Assembly: GCF_022419185.1 (NCBI RefSeq)
Contig: NZ_JAJOZK010000004.1
Location: forward strand, 124,001 to 188,000
Length of the DNA: 64,000 nucleotides
Direction: 5' to 3'
Source: Thermomonas flagellata
Lineage (GTDB): Bacteria; Pseudomonadota; Gammaproteobacteria; Xanthomonadales; Xanthomonadaceae
Positions 28,575 to 40,568 of this stretch are shown piece by piece; the stretch's first letter is position 1; every line of letters begins with the position of its first letter. A program made the position numbers and the translations under genes. The notes beneath the pieces were generated by a model. It was not told the origin of the DNA and did not search any database. It saw only the letters and a program-made list of their open reading frames with translations.

Positions 28575-29744
28575 ATGAATTTCCACGAATACCAGGCCAA
28601 GCAGCTGTTCGCCGAGTACGGCATCGCGGTCCCGGCCGGGCGCGTCGCGCGCACGCCCGAGGAGGCGGTCGACGCCGCGCGCGCGATCGGCGGCGACTTC
28701 TGGGTGGTCAAGGCCCAGATCCATGCCGGCGGCCGCGGCAAGGCCGGCGGGGTGAAGCTGGCCAAGACCCTCGAGGAGGTGCGCGAGCACGCCAAGGCCA
28801 TGCTCGGCACCCGGATGGCCACCTACCAGACCGCGGGCGTCGCCCTGCCGGTGGACGCGGTGCTGGTGACCCAGGCCACCGACATCGCCAAGGAGCTGTA
28901 CCTGTCGGTGCTGGTCGACCGCGGCAGCAAGGCGATCACCTTCATCGCCTCGGCCGAGGGCGGGATGGACATCGAGCAGGTCGCGCGCGAGAAGCCGGAG
29001 GCGATCAAGACCCTGCACGTCAACTACGTCCAGGGCCTGCAGCCGTACGAGTGCCGCAACCTCGGCTTCGCCCTCGGCCTGAACGCCAAGCAGGTGGGCC
29101 AGCTGACCACGATCATGCTGGGCCTGTTCCGGCTGTTCAACGACAAGGACCTGGCGCTGGTCGAGCTGAACCCGCTGGCGATCCTCACCGACGGCCGCCT
29201 GGCGGTGCTCGACGGCAAGATCAACTCCGACGACAACGCCGGCTTCCGCCACCCGGAGCTGGCCGCGATGCGCGACATCCGCCAGGAGGACGAGACCGAG
29301 GTCAAGGCCAGCCAGCACGACCTCAACTACGTGACCATGGACGGCGACATCGGTTGCATGGTCAACGGCGCGGGCCTGGCGATGGCGACCATGGACGTGA
29401 TCCAGCTCAACGGCGGGGCCCCGGCCAACTTCCTCGACGTCGGCGGCGGCGCCAACAAGGAGCGCGTGACCGAGGCGTTCAAGCTGATCCTGTCCAGCGA
29501 CAAGGTCAAGGCGATCTTCGTCAACATCTTCGGCGGCATCGTGCGCTGCGACATGATCGCCGAGGGCATCATCGCCGCGGTCAAGGAAGTGGGGGTGCAG
29601 GTGCCGGTGATCGTGCGCCTGGAGGGCACCAACGTGGAGGCCGGCAAGGCCCTGCTGGCCAACTCCGGGCTGGCCATCATCCCCGCCGACGACATCGACG
29701 ACGGCGCCAAGAAGGCGGTCGCCGCCGTCCGCGCCGCCGCCTGA
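28575..29744 (+). CDS. sucC: Succinate-CoA ligase, beta subunit
   Basis: With SucD forms the TCA-cycle enzyme that converts succinyl-CoA to succinate with ATP or GTP formation. The 389-residue length is normal. The N-terminal ATP-grasp domain begins [17 protein letters not shown] and has the [14 protein letters not shown] loop near residue 46; later [25 protein letters not shown] and the C-terminal [12 protein letters not shown] are family hallmarks. sucD follows after 24 bases, so they form an operon. sucCD next to pilSR is typical of Xanthomonads and has no known functional link. Confidence 0.98.
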   Translation: MNFHEYQAKQLFAEYGIAVPAGRVARTPEEAVDAARAIGGDFWVVKAQIHAGGRGKAGGVKLAKTLEEVREHAKAMLGTRMATYQTAGVALPVDAVLVTQATDIAKELYLSVLVDRGSKAITFIASAEGGMDIEQVAREKPEAIKTLHVNYVQGLQPYECRNLGFALGLNAKQVGQLTTIMLGLFRLFNDKDLALVELNPLAILTDGRLAVLDGKINSDDNAGFRHPELAAMRDIRQEDETEVKASQHDLNYVTMDGDIGCMVNGAGLAMATMDVIQLNGGAPANFLDVGGGANKERVTEAFKLILSSDKVKAIFVNIFGGIVRCDMIAEGIIAAVKEVGVQVPVIVRLEGTNVEAGKALLANSGLAIIPADDIDDGAKKAVAAVRAAA

Positions 29745-29768
29745 TCCCCTGCACGAAGGAAACGATCC

Positions 29769-30644
29769 ATGTCCGTTCTCATCCACAAGCACACCAAGGT
29801 CATCGTGCAGGGCTTCACCGGCGCGCAGGGCACCTTCCACGCCCAGCAGATGCTGGACTACGGCACCCAGGTCGTCGGCGGCGTCACCCCCGGCAAGGGC
29901 GGCAGCGAGCACCTCGGCCTGCCGGTGTTCGATACCGTGCAGCAGGCGGTGGCCGCCACCGGCGCCGACGCCTCGGTCATCTACGTGCCGCCGGCATTCG
30001 CCGCGGACGCCATCCTCGAGGCGATCGCCGCCGGCATCCGCGTGATCGTGGCGATCACCGAGGGCATCCCGGTGCTGGACATGCTGCGCGTCAAGAACGT
30101 GCTCAAGGCGCACCCGCACACGGTGCTGATCGGCCCCAACTGCCCCGGCGTGATCACTCCGGGCGAGTGCAAGATCGGCATCATGCCCGGCCACATCCAC
30201 ATGCCGGGCAAGATCGGGATCGTCTCGCGCTCGGGCACCCTGACCTACGAGGCGGTCAAGCAGACCACCGACGTCGGCCTCGGCCAGAGCACCTGCATCG
30301 GCATCGGTGGCGACCCGATCAACGGCACCAGCTTCATCGACGCCCTGCGCTGGTTCCAGGACGACCCGCAGACCGAGGGCATCATCCTGGTCGGCGAGAT
30401 CGGCGGCAGCGCCGAGGAAGAGGCGGCCGAGTTCATCGCCAAGTACGTCAGCAAGCCGGTGGTGTGCTTCATCGCCGGCGCCTCCGCGCCCAAGGGCAAG
30501 CGCATGGGCCATGCCGGCGCGATCGCCTCGGGCGGCTCCGGCACCGCCGAGGGCAAGTTCGCGGCGATGGAGCGCGCCGGGGTGACCACCGTGCGCAGCC
30601 CGGGCGAGCTCGGGCGCGCGATGGCGGCGCGGCTGGGCAAGTAA
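29769..30644 (+). CDS. sucD: Succinate-CoA ligase, alpha subunit
   Basis: The 291-residue CoA-binding and phosphohistidine subunit. It has the CoA-binding Rossmann start ([19 protein letters not shown]), [29 protein letters not shown], and the active-site His in [23 protein letters not shown] precedes the ATG by about six bases. It is the second gene of the sucCD operon and is followed by a stem-loop terminator. Confidence 0.98.
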   Translation: MSVLIHKHTKVIVQGFTGAQGTFHAQQMLDYGTQVVGGVTPGKGGSEHLGLPVFDTVQQAVAATGADASVIYVPPAFAADAILEAIAAGIRVIVAITEGIPVLDMLRVKNVLKAHPHTVLIGPNCPGVITPGECKIGIMPGHIHMPGKIGIVSRSGTLTYEAVKQTTDVGLGQSTCIGIGGDPINGTSFIDALRWFQDDPQTEGIILVGEIGGSAEEEAAEFIAKYVSKPVVCFIAGASAPKGKRMGHAGAIASGGSGTAEGKFAAMERAGVTTVRSPGELGRAMAARLGK

Positions 30645-30666
30645 ACTGCCCGCGCACGCCCAGCCC

Positions 30667-30696
30667 GGGGGCCGCCGCGTGCGGCCCCCGCGCGTT
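30667..30696 (+). terminator. sucCD terminator
   Basis: A 9-bp perfect stem GGGGGCCGC/GCGGCCCCC with a 5-base loop is followed by GCGCGTTTG. The T-run is short, but the stem is strong and placed 22 bases after the sucD stop. Confidence 0.6.
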
Positions 30697-30725
30697 TGCG
30701 GCGTCCCCGCCGCCCGGAGCCGACC

Positions 30726-32360
30726 ATGACCGCACGCCTGCGCATCGCGATGGCCCAGTTCGACTTCCCGGTCGGCGATGTGGCCGGCAACGCCGACCGG
30801 ATCGCGCGGATGATCGCAGAGGCGCGCGACGAGTTCGCGGCCGACCTGGTGCTGTTCCCGGAACTGGCGCTGTGCGGCTATCCGCCGGAGGACCTGCTGT
30901 ACCGGCCGGCCTTCCTGCGCGACTGCGAGGCGGCGATCGCGCAGGTGGCGGCGGCCGCGCGCGGGATCGTGGCGGTGGTCGGCTGGCCGCAGGCCGCGGG
31001 CGCGGTGGTCTACAACGCCGCCAGCGTGCTGCGCGACGGCGCCATCGCCCACACCTACCGCAAGCGCGAGCTGCCCAACTACGCGGTGTTCGACGAGCGC
31101 CGCTACTTCGACGTCGATCCGGACGGCGGCGACTGCGTGTTCGCGGTGGCCGGAGTGCCGGTGGGCCTGCTGATCTGCGAGGACCTGTGGTTCCCGGAGC
31201 CGATCGCGGCCACCGTGGCCGCCGGCGCCGAGCTGGTGCTGGTGCCGAACGCCTCGCCCTACGAGCACGACAAACATGCCCAGCGCGACGCCCTGCTCGC
31301 GCAGCGCGCGGGCGAGACCGGCGCGGCGATCGCCTACCTCAACCTGGTCGGCGGCCAGGACGCGCTGGTGTTCGACGGCGCCTCGGTGGTGGCCGACGGT
31401 GATGGCCGCGTGCAGCCGGCCGCGGCCGCCTTCAGCGACCAGTGGCTGGTGGTCGACTACGACCCGGCGCGGCGCGCGTTCGCCCCGGTGCGCTGGACCG
31501 ACGACGGCGACGAGAGCCGCGAGGCGCTGGCCTGGCGCGCGGTGGTGCGCGGCACCGCCGACTACGCCCGCAAGAACGGCTTCGCCCGCGCCTGGGTCGG
31601 GCTGTCCGGCGGGATCGATTCGGCGCTGGTGCTGGCGATCGCGGCCGACGCGCTGGGCGCGGACAACGTGACCGCGGTGCGGCTGCCCTCGCGCTATACC
31701 GCCGGGCTGTCCAACGACCTGGCCGCCGAGCAGTGCGCGCGCATGGGCGTGCGCCTGCTGACCCTGCCGATCGAGGCGCCGTTCCAGGCCTATTTGGACA
31801 CCCTGGCGGAGAGCTTCGCCGGGCGTGCCCCGGACGTGACCGAGGAGAACCTGCAGTCGCGCGTGCGCGGCGCGCTGCTGATGGCGCTGGCCAACAAGTT
31901 CGGCGGGCTGCTGCTGACCACCGGCAACAAGAGCGAGTACGCGGTCGGCTACGCCACCATCTACGGCGACATGTGCGGCGGCTACGCGCCGATCAAGGAC
32001 CTCTACAAGACCGAGGTGTACCGCCTGGCGCGCTGGCGCAACACGGTCGGCGACCCGGTGGTGCCGGAGGCGGTGATCGAACGCCCGCCGTCGGCGGAGC
32101 TGCGCGAGAACCAGAAGGACCAGGACTCGCTGCCGCCCTACGACGTCCTCGACGCGATCCTGCTGCGCTACGTGGACCAGGAGCAGTCGGCGGCGGAGAT
32201 CGTGGCCGCCGGGTTCGATGCCGCCACCGTGGAGCGGGTGGTGCGGCTGGTGCGCGGTGCCGAATGGAAGCGCCACCAGGCCGCGCCCGGCCCCAAGGTC
32301 AGCCGGCGCGCGTTCGGGCGCGAGCGCCGCTACCCGATCAGCAACGCCTACCGCGGCTGA
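30726..32360 (+). CDS. nadE: Glutamine-dependent NAD+ synthetase
   Basis: Makes NAD+ from deamido-NAD+, ATP and glutamine. The 544-residue protein has an N-terminal nitrilase-type glutaminase domain (catalytic Glu in FPELALCGYPPEDLL, Lys in YRKRELPNYAVFDE, Cys in LLICEDLWFP) and a C-terminal synthetase domain with the P-loop LSGGIDSALVLAIA near residue 298 and TGNKSEYAVGYATIYGDM. So it can use glutamine directly rather than free ammonia. The ATG at 30726 gives the family start (LRIAMAQFDFPVGD) with CGGAG upstream. It converges with bamD. Confidence 0.97.
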   Translation: MTARLRIAMAQFDFPVGDVAGNADRIARMIAEARDEFAADLVLFPELALCGYPPEDLLYRPAFLRDCEAAIAQVAAAARGIVAVVGWPQAAGAVVYNAASVLRDGAIAHTYRKRELPNYAVFDERRYFDVDPDGGDCVFAVAGVPVGLLICEDLWFPEPIAATVAAGAELVLVPNASPYEHDKHAQRDALLAQRAGETGAAIAYLNLVGGQDALVFDGASVVADGDGRVQPAAAAFSDQWLVVDYDPARRAFAPVRWTDDGDESREALAWRAVVRGTADYARKNGFARAWVGLSGGIDSALVLAIAADALGADNVTAVRLPSRYTAGLSNDLAAEQCARMGVRLLTLPIEAPFQAYLDTLAESFAGRAPDVTEENLQSRVRGALLMALANKFGGLLLTTGNKSEYAVGYATIYGDMCGGYAPIKDLYKTEVYRLARWRNTVGDPVVPEAVIERPPSAELRENQKDQDSLPPYDVLDAILLRYVDQEQSAAEIVAAGFDAATVERVVRLVRGAEWKRHQAAPGPKVSRRAFGRERRYPISNAYRG

Positions 32361-32378
32361 GCGGCGGCGCGCGCCGCA

Positions 32379-33230
32379 TCAGCGCAGGTCGCCGCCGAAC
32401 GGGTTCAGGCGCTGGTAGAGCGGCACGCCCTTCGGCCAGTGCCCGTGCAGCCACGGGTGCTGCGGGTCGTTGAGTTCCAGCACGCGGCGGGCATCGGCGG
32501 CCAGGCGGGTCTCGCCGAGGCGGGTGTAGGCCTCGCCGAGCACCGCCACCGCGTCGTTCTGGGACTCGCTCTGCGGGTAGGTCGCCAGCAGGTAGTCGGC
32601 GCGCTCGGCGGCCGACAGCCAGGCCCCGCGGCGCAGGTAGTAGAGCGCGGTGTTCAGCTCGAAGCGGGCGAACTGGTTGCGCAGCCACACCATGCGCTGG
32701 CGGGCGTCGGCGGCGTAGCGGCTGTTCGGGTAGCGGGTGACGACCGTGTTGAAGTCGCTGTAGGCCTGCTGCGGCGCCTGCAGGTCGCGGTTGCTCATGT
32801 CGAGCTTGAACGCGCGCGCCATGAACACCGCATTGCGGCTCATGTTGGACAGGCCGCGCAGGTAGTACATGTACGCGATGTTGCGGTGGGTCGGGTAGGT
32901 GCGGATGAAGCGGTCGATGGTAGAGACCGCATCGTCGAACTTGCCGGCCTTGTATTGGGCGTAGGCCATCTCCATCAGCGCCTGCTCGGCGTACGGCCCG
33001 TACGGATATTGCGCGATCAGCCGCCGCCAGACTTCCTCGGCGCTGCTCCAGCGGCCGTGCTCCATGTAGCCGTGCGCCTTGTCGTACAGCACGCCGACCG
33101 GCAGGCCCTCGTTCTGGTCCTGCTTCTTGAACATGCCCTTCATGCGGGCGCAGCCGCTGCCGGCGACGACGGCGGCCAGCAGCAGGACGAGGAGCGGGCG
33201 CAGCGGGAGGGAACGCGGGGACATGGGCAT
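32379..33230 (-). CDS. bamD: Outer-membrane protein assembly lipoprotein BamD
   Basis: Essential lipoprotein of the BAM complex, which inserts beta-barrels in the outer membrane. The 283-residue precursor has a signal peptide with lipobox ending AVVAGSGC (Cys about residue 27), so it is acylated and anchored at the inner leaflet of the outer membrane. TPR repeats follow (YDKAHGYMEHGRWSSAEEVW, QYKAGKFDDAVSTIDRFI, YPNSRYAADARQRM, GEAYTRLGETRLA). Starts at 33251, 33230 and 33224 are possible; 33230 gives a compact signal peptide, while 33251 would lie only 9 bases after a TATTAT box. It is divergent from rluD with a shared -10 region. Confidence 0.93.
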   Translation of the reverse strand: MPMSPRSLPLRPLLVLLLAAVVAGSGCARMKGMFKKQDQNEGLPVGVLYDKAHGYMEHGRWSSAEEVWRRLIAQYPYGPYAEQALMEMAYAQYKAGKFDDAVSTIDRFIRTYPTHRNIAYMYYLRGLSNMSRNAVFMARAFKLDMSNRDLQAPQQAYSDFNTVVTRYPNSRYAADARQRMVWLRNQFARFELNTALYYLRRGAWLSAAERADYLLATYPQSESQNDAVAVLGEAYTRLGETRLAADARRVLELNDPQHPWLHGHWPKGVPLYQRLNPFGGDLR

Positions 33231-33259
33231 GCGGACGGGCGCCGGGGGCATGAACGACG

Positions 33260-33266
33260 GATAATA
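33260..33266. promoter_or_regulatory. Shared divergent -10 region of bamD and rluD
   Basis: The plus strand reads GATAAT (33260-33265) toward rluD. The minus strand reads TATTAT (33266-33261), preceded by TG in the extended -10 position, toward bamD. This is the only AT-rich patch in the divergent region, so the two promoters would compete for the same DNA. Confidence 0.5.
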
Positions 33267-33318
33267 CCAGCCCCGTCCGAACCGCCGCCCAACGCCGCGC
33301 CCGCGCGCAGGCCCGCCC

Positions 33319-34299
33319 ATGACCGCCGTCCCGTCCCTGCAGGCCGTGATCCCCGCCGAGGCCGCCGGCCGCCGCCTGGATGCGGTGCTGGCCGAGCTGT
33401 TCCCCGCCTATTCGCGCTCGCGCCTGTCCGCCTGGATCAAGTCCGGCGACGTGCGGGTGGACGGCGCGCCCGCGCGCCCGCGCGACCCCGTGCGCGGCGG
33501 CGAGACGGTGGCGCTGGCCGTGGTCGAGGACGTGCAGACCCACGCCGTGGCCGAGGACATCCCGCTCGCCGTGCTGTATGAGGACGAACACCTGTTCGTG
33601 CTGGACAAGCCGGCCGGGCTGGTGGTGCATCCCGGCGCGGGCAACCCGGCCGGCACCCTGGTGAACGCGCTGCTGCACCGCGACCCCGGCCTCGACAAGC
33701 TGCCGCGCGCCGGCATCGTCCACCGCCTGGACAAGGACACCAGCGGAGTGATGGTGGTGGCACGCACCCTGCCGGCACAGACCGCGCTGGTCGCGCAGCT
33801 GTCCGCGCGCGAGGTGCACCGGCAGTACCTGGCGATCGTGGTCGGGGCGCTGGTGTCCGGCGGTACCGCCGCCGCGCCGATCGACCGCCACCCGCGCGAC
33901 CGCCTGCGCATGGCCGTGCGCGAGGATGGCAAGGACGCCGTCACCCACTACCGCCTGCGCGAGCGCTTCCGCGCCCATACCGCGCTGGAATGCCGGCTGG
34001 AGACCGGGCGCACCCACCAGATCCGGGTGCACATGGCACACCTGAAGCATCCGATCGTGGGCGACCCGCTGTACGGCGGCTCGCTGAAGCTGCCGAAGGG
34101 GGCCTCCGACGCGCTGATCGCGGCGCTGCGCGGCTTCAAGCGGCAGGCCCTGCACGCCGAGGTGCTGGAGTTCGCGCACCCGGTCACCGGCGCGCCGGTG
34201 CGCTGCGAAGCGCCGGCGCCGGAGGACATGCAGTCGCTGATGCGCCTGCTGCGCGAGGACGCCGCCGCCCACGCCGAGGCGGAGCGGGCGCGGCGATGA
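33319..34299 (+). CDS. rluD: 23S rRNA pseudouridine synthase RluD
   Basis: Isomerises uridines 1911/1915/1917 in helix 69 of 23S rRNA (known for E. coli). At 326 residues it has an N-terminal S4 RNA-binding domain ([32 protein letters not shown]) and the RluA-type catalytic domain with the nucleophilic Asp in [17 protein letters not shown] near residue 139, VHRQYLAIV and [20 protein letters not shown]. bamD divergent from rluD, and pgeF directly after it, is the common gammaproteobacterial order. Its stop overlaps the pgeF start (ATGA). Confidence 0.96.
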   Translation: MTAVPSLQAVIPAEAAGRRLDAVLAELFPAYSRSRLSAWIKSGDVRVDGAPARPRDPVRGGETVALAVVEDVQTHAVAEDIPLAVLYEDEHLFVLDKPAGLVVHPGAGNPAGTLVNALLHRDPGLDKLPRAGIVHRLDKDTSGVMVVARTLPAQTALVAQLSAREVHRQYLAIVVGALVSGGTAAAPIDRHPRDRLRMAVREDGKDAVTHYRLRERFRAHTALECRLETGRTHQIRVHMAHLKHPIVGDPLYGGSLKLPKGASDALIAALRGFKRQALHAEVLEFAHPVTGAPVRCEAPAPEDMQSLMRLLREDAAAHAEAERARR

Positions 34300-35051
34300 G
34301 TGCGTTCCTGCGCGCCGACTGGCCGGCGCCGCCCGGCGTGCACGCGCTGACCACGCTCCGCCACGGCCTGGGGGTGTCGGCGCCGCCGTTCGACAGCTTC
34401 AACCTCGGTGCCCGCTGCGGCGATGCGCCGGAGGCGGTGGCCGAGAACCGCCGCCAGCTGGAAGCGGCCTTGCCGTTGCCGGCCGCGCCGCGCTGGCTGC
34501 GCCAGGTGCATGGCGTGGCCGTGACCGTCGAACCCGCGCAGGACGAGCCCGAGGCCGATGCCGCGGTCAGCGCGACCCCGGGCCGGGTGCTTGCCATCCT
34601 CACCGCCGACTGCCTGCCGGTGGTGCTGGCGGCGAAGGACGGCTCGGAGATCGCCGCCGCCCACGCCGGCTGGCGCGGCCTGGCGGCCGGCGTGCTGGAG
34701 GCGACGGTGGCGGCGATGCGCACCCCGCCCGCGGGCCTCATCGCCTGGCTGGGGCCGGCGGCGGGGCCGCAGGCCTACGAGATCGGCGCGGAGGTGCGCG
34801 CGGCGTTCGTCGAGCGCGATCCCGGCGCCGCCGCGGCCTTCGTGGCGACCCGGCCCGGGCACTGGCGGGTGGATCTGTACGCGCTGGCGCGGCGGCGGCT
34901 GGCCGCGGCCGGGCTGGCGACCGATGCGCTCCACGGCGGCGGGCTGTGCACCATTTCCGATCCGGCGCGCTTCTATTCGCACCGCCGCGACGGGCGCAGC
35001 GGGCGCATGGCCACCCTGGCCTGGATCGCGCCCGGCGCGGGCGTCGGCTAG
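34296..35051 (+). CDS. pgeF: PgeF/YfiH family (DUF152) copper-polyphenol oxidase-like laccase
   Basis: The 251-residue DUF152 protein belongs to the YfiH/LACC1 family; members act as purine nucleoside phosphorylase/adenosine deaminase or, in E. coli, as a peptidoglycan editing factor that removes mis-incorporated Ser. The conserved metal-ligand segments are present: [15 protein letters not shown] and [16 protein letters not shown], and near the end [24 protein letters not shown] overlap with rluD implies coupled translation. It converges with the M20 peptidase gene; the two stop codons share CTAG. Confidence 0.92.
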   Translation: MSAFLRADWPAPPGVHALTTLRHGLGVSAPPFDSFNLGARCGDAPEAVAENRRQLEAALPLPAAPRWLRQVHGVAVTVEPAQDEPEADAAVSATPGRVLAILTADCLPVVLAAKDGSEIAAAHAGWRGLAAGVLEATVAAMRTPPAGLIAWLGPAAGPQAYEIGAEVRAAFVERDPGAAAAFVATRPGHWRVDLYALARRRLAAAGLATDALHGGGLCTISDPARFYSHRRDGRSGRMATLAWIAPGAGVG

Positions 35052-36409
35052 GGTCCGGGCTCGGACCCGGGCGCGGCCAGCGGCTGCGCGCGCGGCAGCC
35101 GCGCCAGGCGGTGGATCAGCACCGCGGCGCGGGTGGCCTGGCGCGGCAGCGAGTCCAGCTCCACGTACTCGCCGTCGGCATGGCTGTTGCCGCCGGCGAG
35201 CCCAAGCCCGACCAGGCCGTCCACCCACGGCGCGACGAAGCTGATGTCGCCGGCGCCGCGCGCCAGCGGATCGACCTCGCCCATCGGCGGCAGCCCGAGG
35301 TCGTGGTTGACCGCGTTCAACAGCGCCAGCAGGGCGCGGTTGCCGGCGGTCGGCGCCATCGGCGGGTAGTGCTCCGCGAACTCCAGCCGGGCGCGGGTGC
35401 GCGGCAGGTGGCGCGCCACGATCGCCTGCATCTTCGCGGCCACGCGCCGGGTCTGCTCCGCGCTCAGGGTGCGGACATCGCCGCGTGCCAGCGCCACCGC
35501 CGGCACGATGTTGTCCTTGCCGCTGGCGCGCAGGCGGGCCTGGTCGGGGCCGTCGAACGCGACCTGCTCGCCGGCGGCCAGCAGGCCGACGCTGAAGGTC
35601 AGGTTCGGCTCCGGCAGTTCGCGCCGGAACTCGTCCAGGATGCGTGCCAGCTCGAACCCGGCGCCGGCGCCGACCGCCGCCGAGAAGATCCCGGAGCTGT
35701 GCGCCGCCTCGCCCTCCACCTGCAACGTCCAGGTATTGGAGGAGCGCCGCGCGACCGCGCCCATGTCGCGCCCGTCCACCCGCGAGAGGTTCTCGAAGTC
35801 CAGCGCCACGTCCGCCTGGCGCCCGGCCGCGACCAGCGCCGCGCGCGCCTGCGCCACCGGCTGGCCGACCTCCTCCTCGTCGCCGGTCAGCACCACCGTG
35901 ACGTCGGCCCCGGCCAGGGCCCCGGCCTGCTGGAGCGCCTGCAGGGCCAGCACCATCACCGCGATCCCGCCCTTGTCGTCGCCGACCCCGGGGCCGATCG
36001 CGCGCCCGCCCTCGATGCGGAACCCGCGGAATGGGTGCTCGGGTTCGAACACCGTGTCCAAGTGCCCGATCAGTAGGATGCGCTTGCCGCGGCCGTCGCC
36101 GCGGTGGGTGGCGACCAGGTGCCCGGCGCGCCCGGTCTCCGGGGTCGGGATCCAGCGCACCGCAAAGCCCAGCGCCTGCAGCCGCGGGCGCACCAGCGCC
36201 GCCACCGCCTCCACCCCGGCCGGGTTGAAGGTGCCGCTGTTCTGCTCGACCAGGGTGCGCAGCCAGTCCACCGTCGCCGGCGCGCCGGCCTGCACCGCGG
36301 CGGCGATCCGCGCCTCGGTCGGATCGGCCGCGTGTGCCGCAGGTGCCGCGGCCCCCGCGGCGAGGGCACAGGCGAGCAGCAGGGCGGGCAGGCGGGCGGG
36401 GCGCGGCAT
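35048..36409 (-). CDS. Exported M20 metallopeptidase (glutamate carboxypeptidase-like)
   Basis: Predicted periplasmic zinc exopeptidase of 453 residues. A signal peptide ([21 protein letters not shown]) is followed by an M20 catalytic domain: first metal ligand in [10 protein letters not shown], bridging Asp in [11 protein letters not shown], catalytic Glu-Glu in [11 protein letters not shown], a further Glu in [11 protein letters not shown], and the C-terminal His in [12 protein letters not shown] dimerisation domain (about residues 210-320, with [16 protein letters not shown]) lies inside. The arrangement resembles Pseudomonas carboxypeptidase G2, which cleaves C-terminal glutamate from folates, but substrate preference cannot be read. 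GGAG precedes the ATG. Divergent from clpB. Confidence 0.9.
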   Translation of the reverse strand: MPRPARLPALLLACALAAGAAAPAAHAADPTEARIAAAVQAGAPATVDWLRTLVEQNSGTFNPAGVEAVAALVRPRLQALGFAVRWIPTPETGRAGHLVATHRGDGRGKRILLIGHLDTVFEPEHPFRGFRIEGGRAIGPGVGDDKGGIAVMVLALQALQQAGALAGADVTVVLTGDEEEVGQPVAQARAALVAAGRQADVALDFENLSRVDGRDMGAVARRSSNTWTLQVEGEAAHSSGIFSAAVGAGAGFELARILDEFRRELPEPNLTFSVGLLAAGEQVAFDGPDQARLRASGKDNIVPAVALARGDVRTLSAEQTRRVAAKMQAIVARHLPRTRARLEFAEHYPPMAPTAGNRALLALLNAVNHDLGLPPMGEVDPLARGAGDISFVAPWVDGLVGLGLAGGNSHADGEYVELDSLPRQATRAAVLIHRLARLPRAQPLAAPGSEPGP

Positions 36410-36474
36410 CGCTGGCTCCGGATGGGCGGGCTGGCGCCGACCATACCGCAGCCCACCGGCCGCCGCCGGCTTGA

Positions 36475-36502
36475 CTTGAATCACGCCGCGGCAACCGCAT
36501 CT
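36475..36502 (+). promoter_or_regulatory. Heat-shock (sigma-32-like) promoter of clpB
   Basis: CTTGAAT, 13 bp, then CCGCATCT matches the RpoH consensus (CTTGAAA N11-16 CCCCATNT) well. The transcript would begin near 36509, about 40 bases before the clpB ATG, as expected for this chaperone. Confidence 0.7.
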
Positions 36503-36550
36503 GGCGCACATTGGCCACGGGGTGGCCCCACAGAACAGGATCTTCCGACC

Positions 36551-39136
<2,586 letters not shown>

Positions 39137-39142
39137 GCGCGG

Positions 39143-39172
39143 CCGGCGCCGGCGCCCACGCGCCGGCGCCGG
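39143..39172 (+). terminator. Strong GC-rich dyad after clpB
   Basis: A 13-bp perfect stem beginning CCGGCGCCGGCGC with a CCAC loop lies 6 bases after the clpB stop. There is no T-run, so this is a candidate terminator or transcript 3-prime stabiliser rather than a classical intrinsic terminator. Confidence 0.45.
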
Positions 39173-39272
39173 GCCCGGCATCCGCACATGCCCGATCGTC
39201 ATGTCCGGGGCGCCCGCGCGCGCGCCGGGCGGCGCTATCGTGGGGGCCCGTCCGCGCGCCGAGACCGCTGCC

Positions 39273-40565
39273 ATGCCCGACCATCCCGACTGGAAGCCGG
39301 AGACCCTCGCGGTGCACGCCGGCTACCGCCCCGACCCGACCACCCACGCGGTCGCGGTGCCGATCTACCAGACCGTGGCGTTCGCCTTCGACAGCGCGCA
39401 GCACGCGGCCGACCTGTTCGACCTCAAGGTGCCGGGCAACATCTACACCCGGATCATGAATCCGACCACCGATGTGCTGGAACAGCGCCTGGCCGCGCTC
39501 GAGGGCGGCATCGCCGCGCTGGCGCTGGCCTCGGGGCAGGCGGCGATCACCTACGCGATCCAGACCATCGCCGAGGCCGGCGACAACATCGTCTCCGCCA
39601 GCGCGCTATATGGCGGCACCTACAACCTGTTCGCCCACACCCTGCCGCAGTTCGGCATCCAGGTGCGCTTCGCCGACCACCGCGATCCGGCCGGCTTCGC
39701 GCGCCTGATCGACGCGCGTACCAAGGCGGTGTTCGTCGAATCCGTCGGCAACCCGCTCGGCAACGTGACCGACATCGCCGCGATCGCCGGGGTAGCGCAC
39801 GCGCACGGGGTGCCGCTGATCGTCGACAACACCGTGCCCTCGCCCTACCTGCTGCGCCCGATCGATTTCGGCGCCGACATCGTGGTGCACTCGCTGACCA
39901 AGTACCTCGGCGGGCACGGCACCAGCCTGGGCGGGGCGATCGTGGACGCTGGCCGCTTCCCGTGGGCCGAGCATCCGGCCCGCTTCCCGCGCCTGAACAC
40001 GCCGGACGTGAGCTACCACGGGGTGGTGTTCACCGAGGCGCTCGGCCCGGCCGCCTATATCGGGCGCGCGCGCACGGTGCCGCTGCGCAACACCGGCGCG
40101 GCGCTGTCGCCGTTCAATGCGTTCCTGATCCTGCAGGGGATCGAGACCCTGGCCCTGCGCATGCAGCGCATCAGCGACAACGCGCTGGCGGTCGCGCAGC
40201 ACCTGCAGCGGCATCCGCAGGTGGCCTGGGTGCGCTACGCCGGCCTGCCCGACCACCCCGACCACGCGCTGGCGCGCCGCTACCTGGCGCGCGGGGCGTC
40301 CGGCCTGCTGACCTTCGGCCTGCCCGGCGGGCGCGCCGCGGGCGCGCGCTTCCTCGACGCCCTGCAGCTGTTCACCCGCCTGGTCAACATCGGCGACGTG
40401 CGCTCGCTGGCCACCCATCCGGCCTCGACCACCCACCGCCAGCTGTCCGCGGAGGAACTGGCCGCGGCCGGGGTGGGCGAGGACACCGTGCGCCTGTGCA
40501 TCGGCATCGAGCACGTGGACGACCTGCTGGCCGACCTCGACCAGGCGCTCGCCGCCGCGGCCTGA
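39273..40565 (+). CDS. metY: O-acetylhomoserine (or O-succinylhomoserine) sulfhydrylase
   Basis: PLP enzyme of the Cys/Met metabolism family, 430 residues. The N-terminus WKPETLAVHAGYRPDPTTHAVAVPIYQT and YTRIMNPTTDVLEQRLAALEGG are diagnostic of MetY/MetZ. The PLP lysine is in VHSLTKYLGGHGTSLGG near residue 210, and the C-terminal NIGDVRSLATHPASTTH is characteristic of MetY. It forms homocysteine from an acylated homoserine and sulfide; which acyl group is used cannot be decided. It stands alone between clpB and the antiporter gene, with no SAM riboswitch or MetR-type site that I can recognise. Confidence 0.93.
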   Translation: MPDHPDWKPETLAVHAGYRPDPTTHAVAVPIYQTVAFAFDSAQHAADLFDLKVPGNIYTRIMNPTTDVLEQRLAALEGGIAALALASGQAAITYAIQTIAEAGDNIVSASALYGGTYNLFAHTLPQFGIQVRFADHRDPAGFARLIDARTKAVFVESVGNPLGNVTDIAAIAGVAHAHGVPLIVDNTVPSPYLLRPIDFGADIVVHSLTKYLGGHGTSLGGAIVDAGRFPWAEHPARFPRLNTPDVSYHGVVFTEALGPAAYIGRARTVPLRNTGAALSPFNAFLILQGIETLALRMQRISDNALAVAQHLQRHPQVAWVRYAGLPDHPDHALARRYLARGASGLLTFGLPGGRAAGARFLDALQLFTRLVNIGDVRSLATHPASTTHRQLSAEELAAAGVGEDTVRLCIGIEHVDDLLADLDQALAAAA

Positions 40566-40568
40566 GCC

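Noticed and set aside
28434-32276. 1280-codon minus-strand ORF antisense to sucC, sucD and nadE
   Set aside because: Composition (His, Val, Gln, Arg repeats) and lack of any domain show it is the shadow of the codon bias in the real genes.
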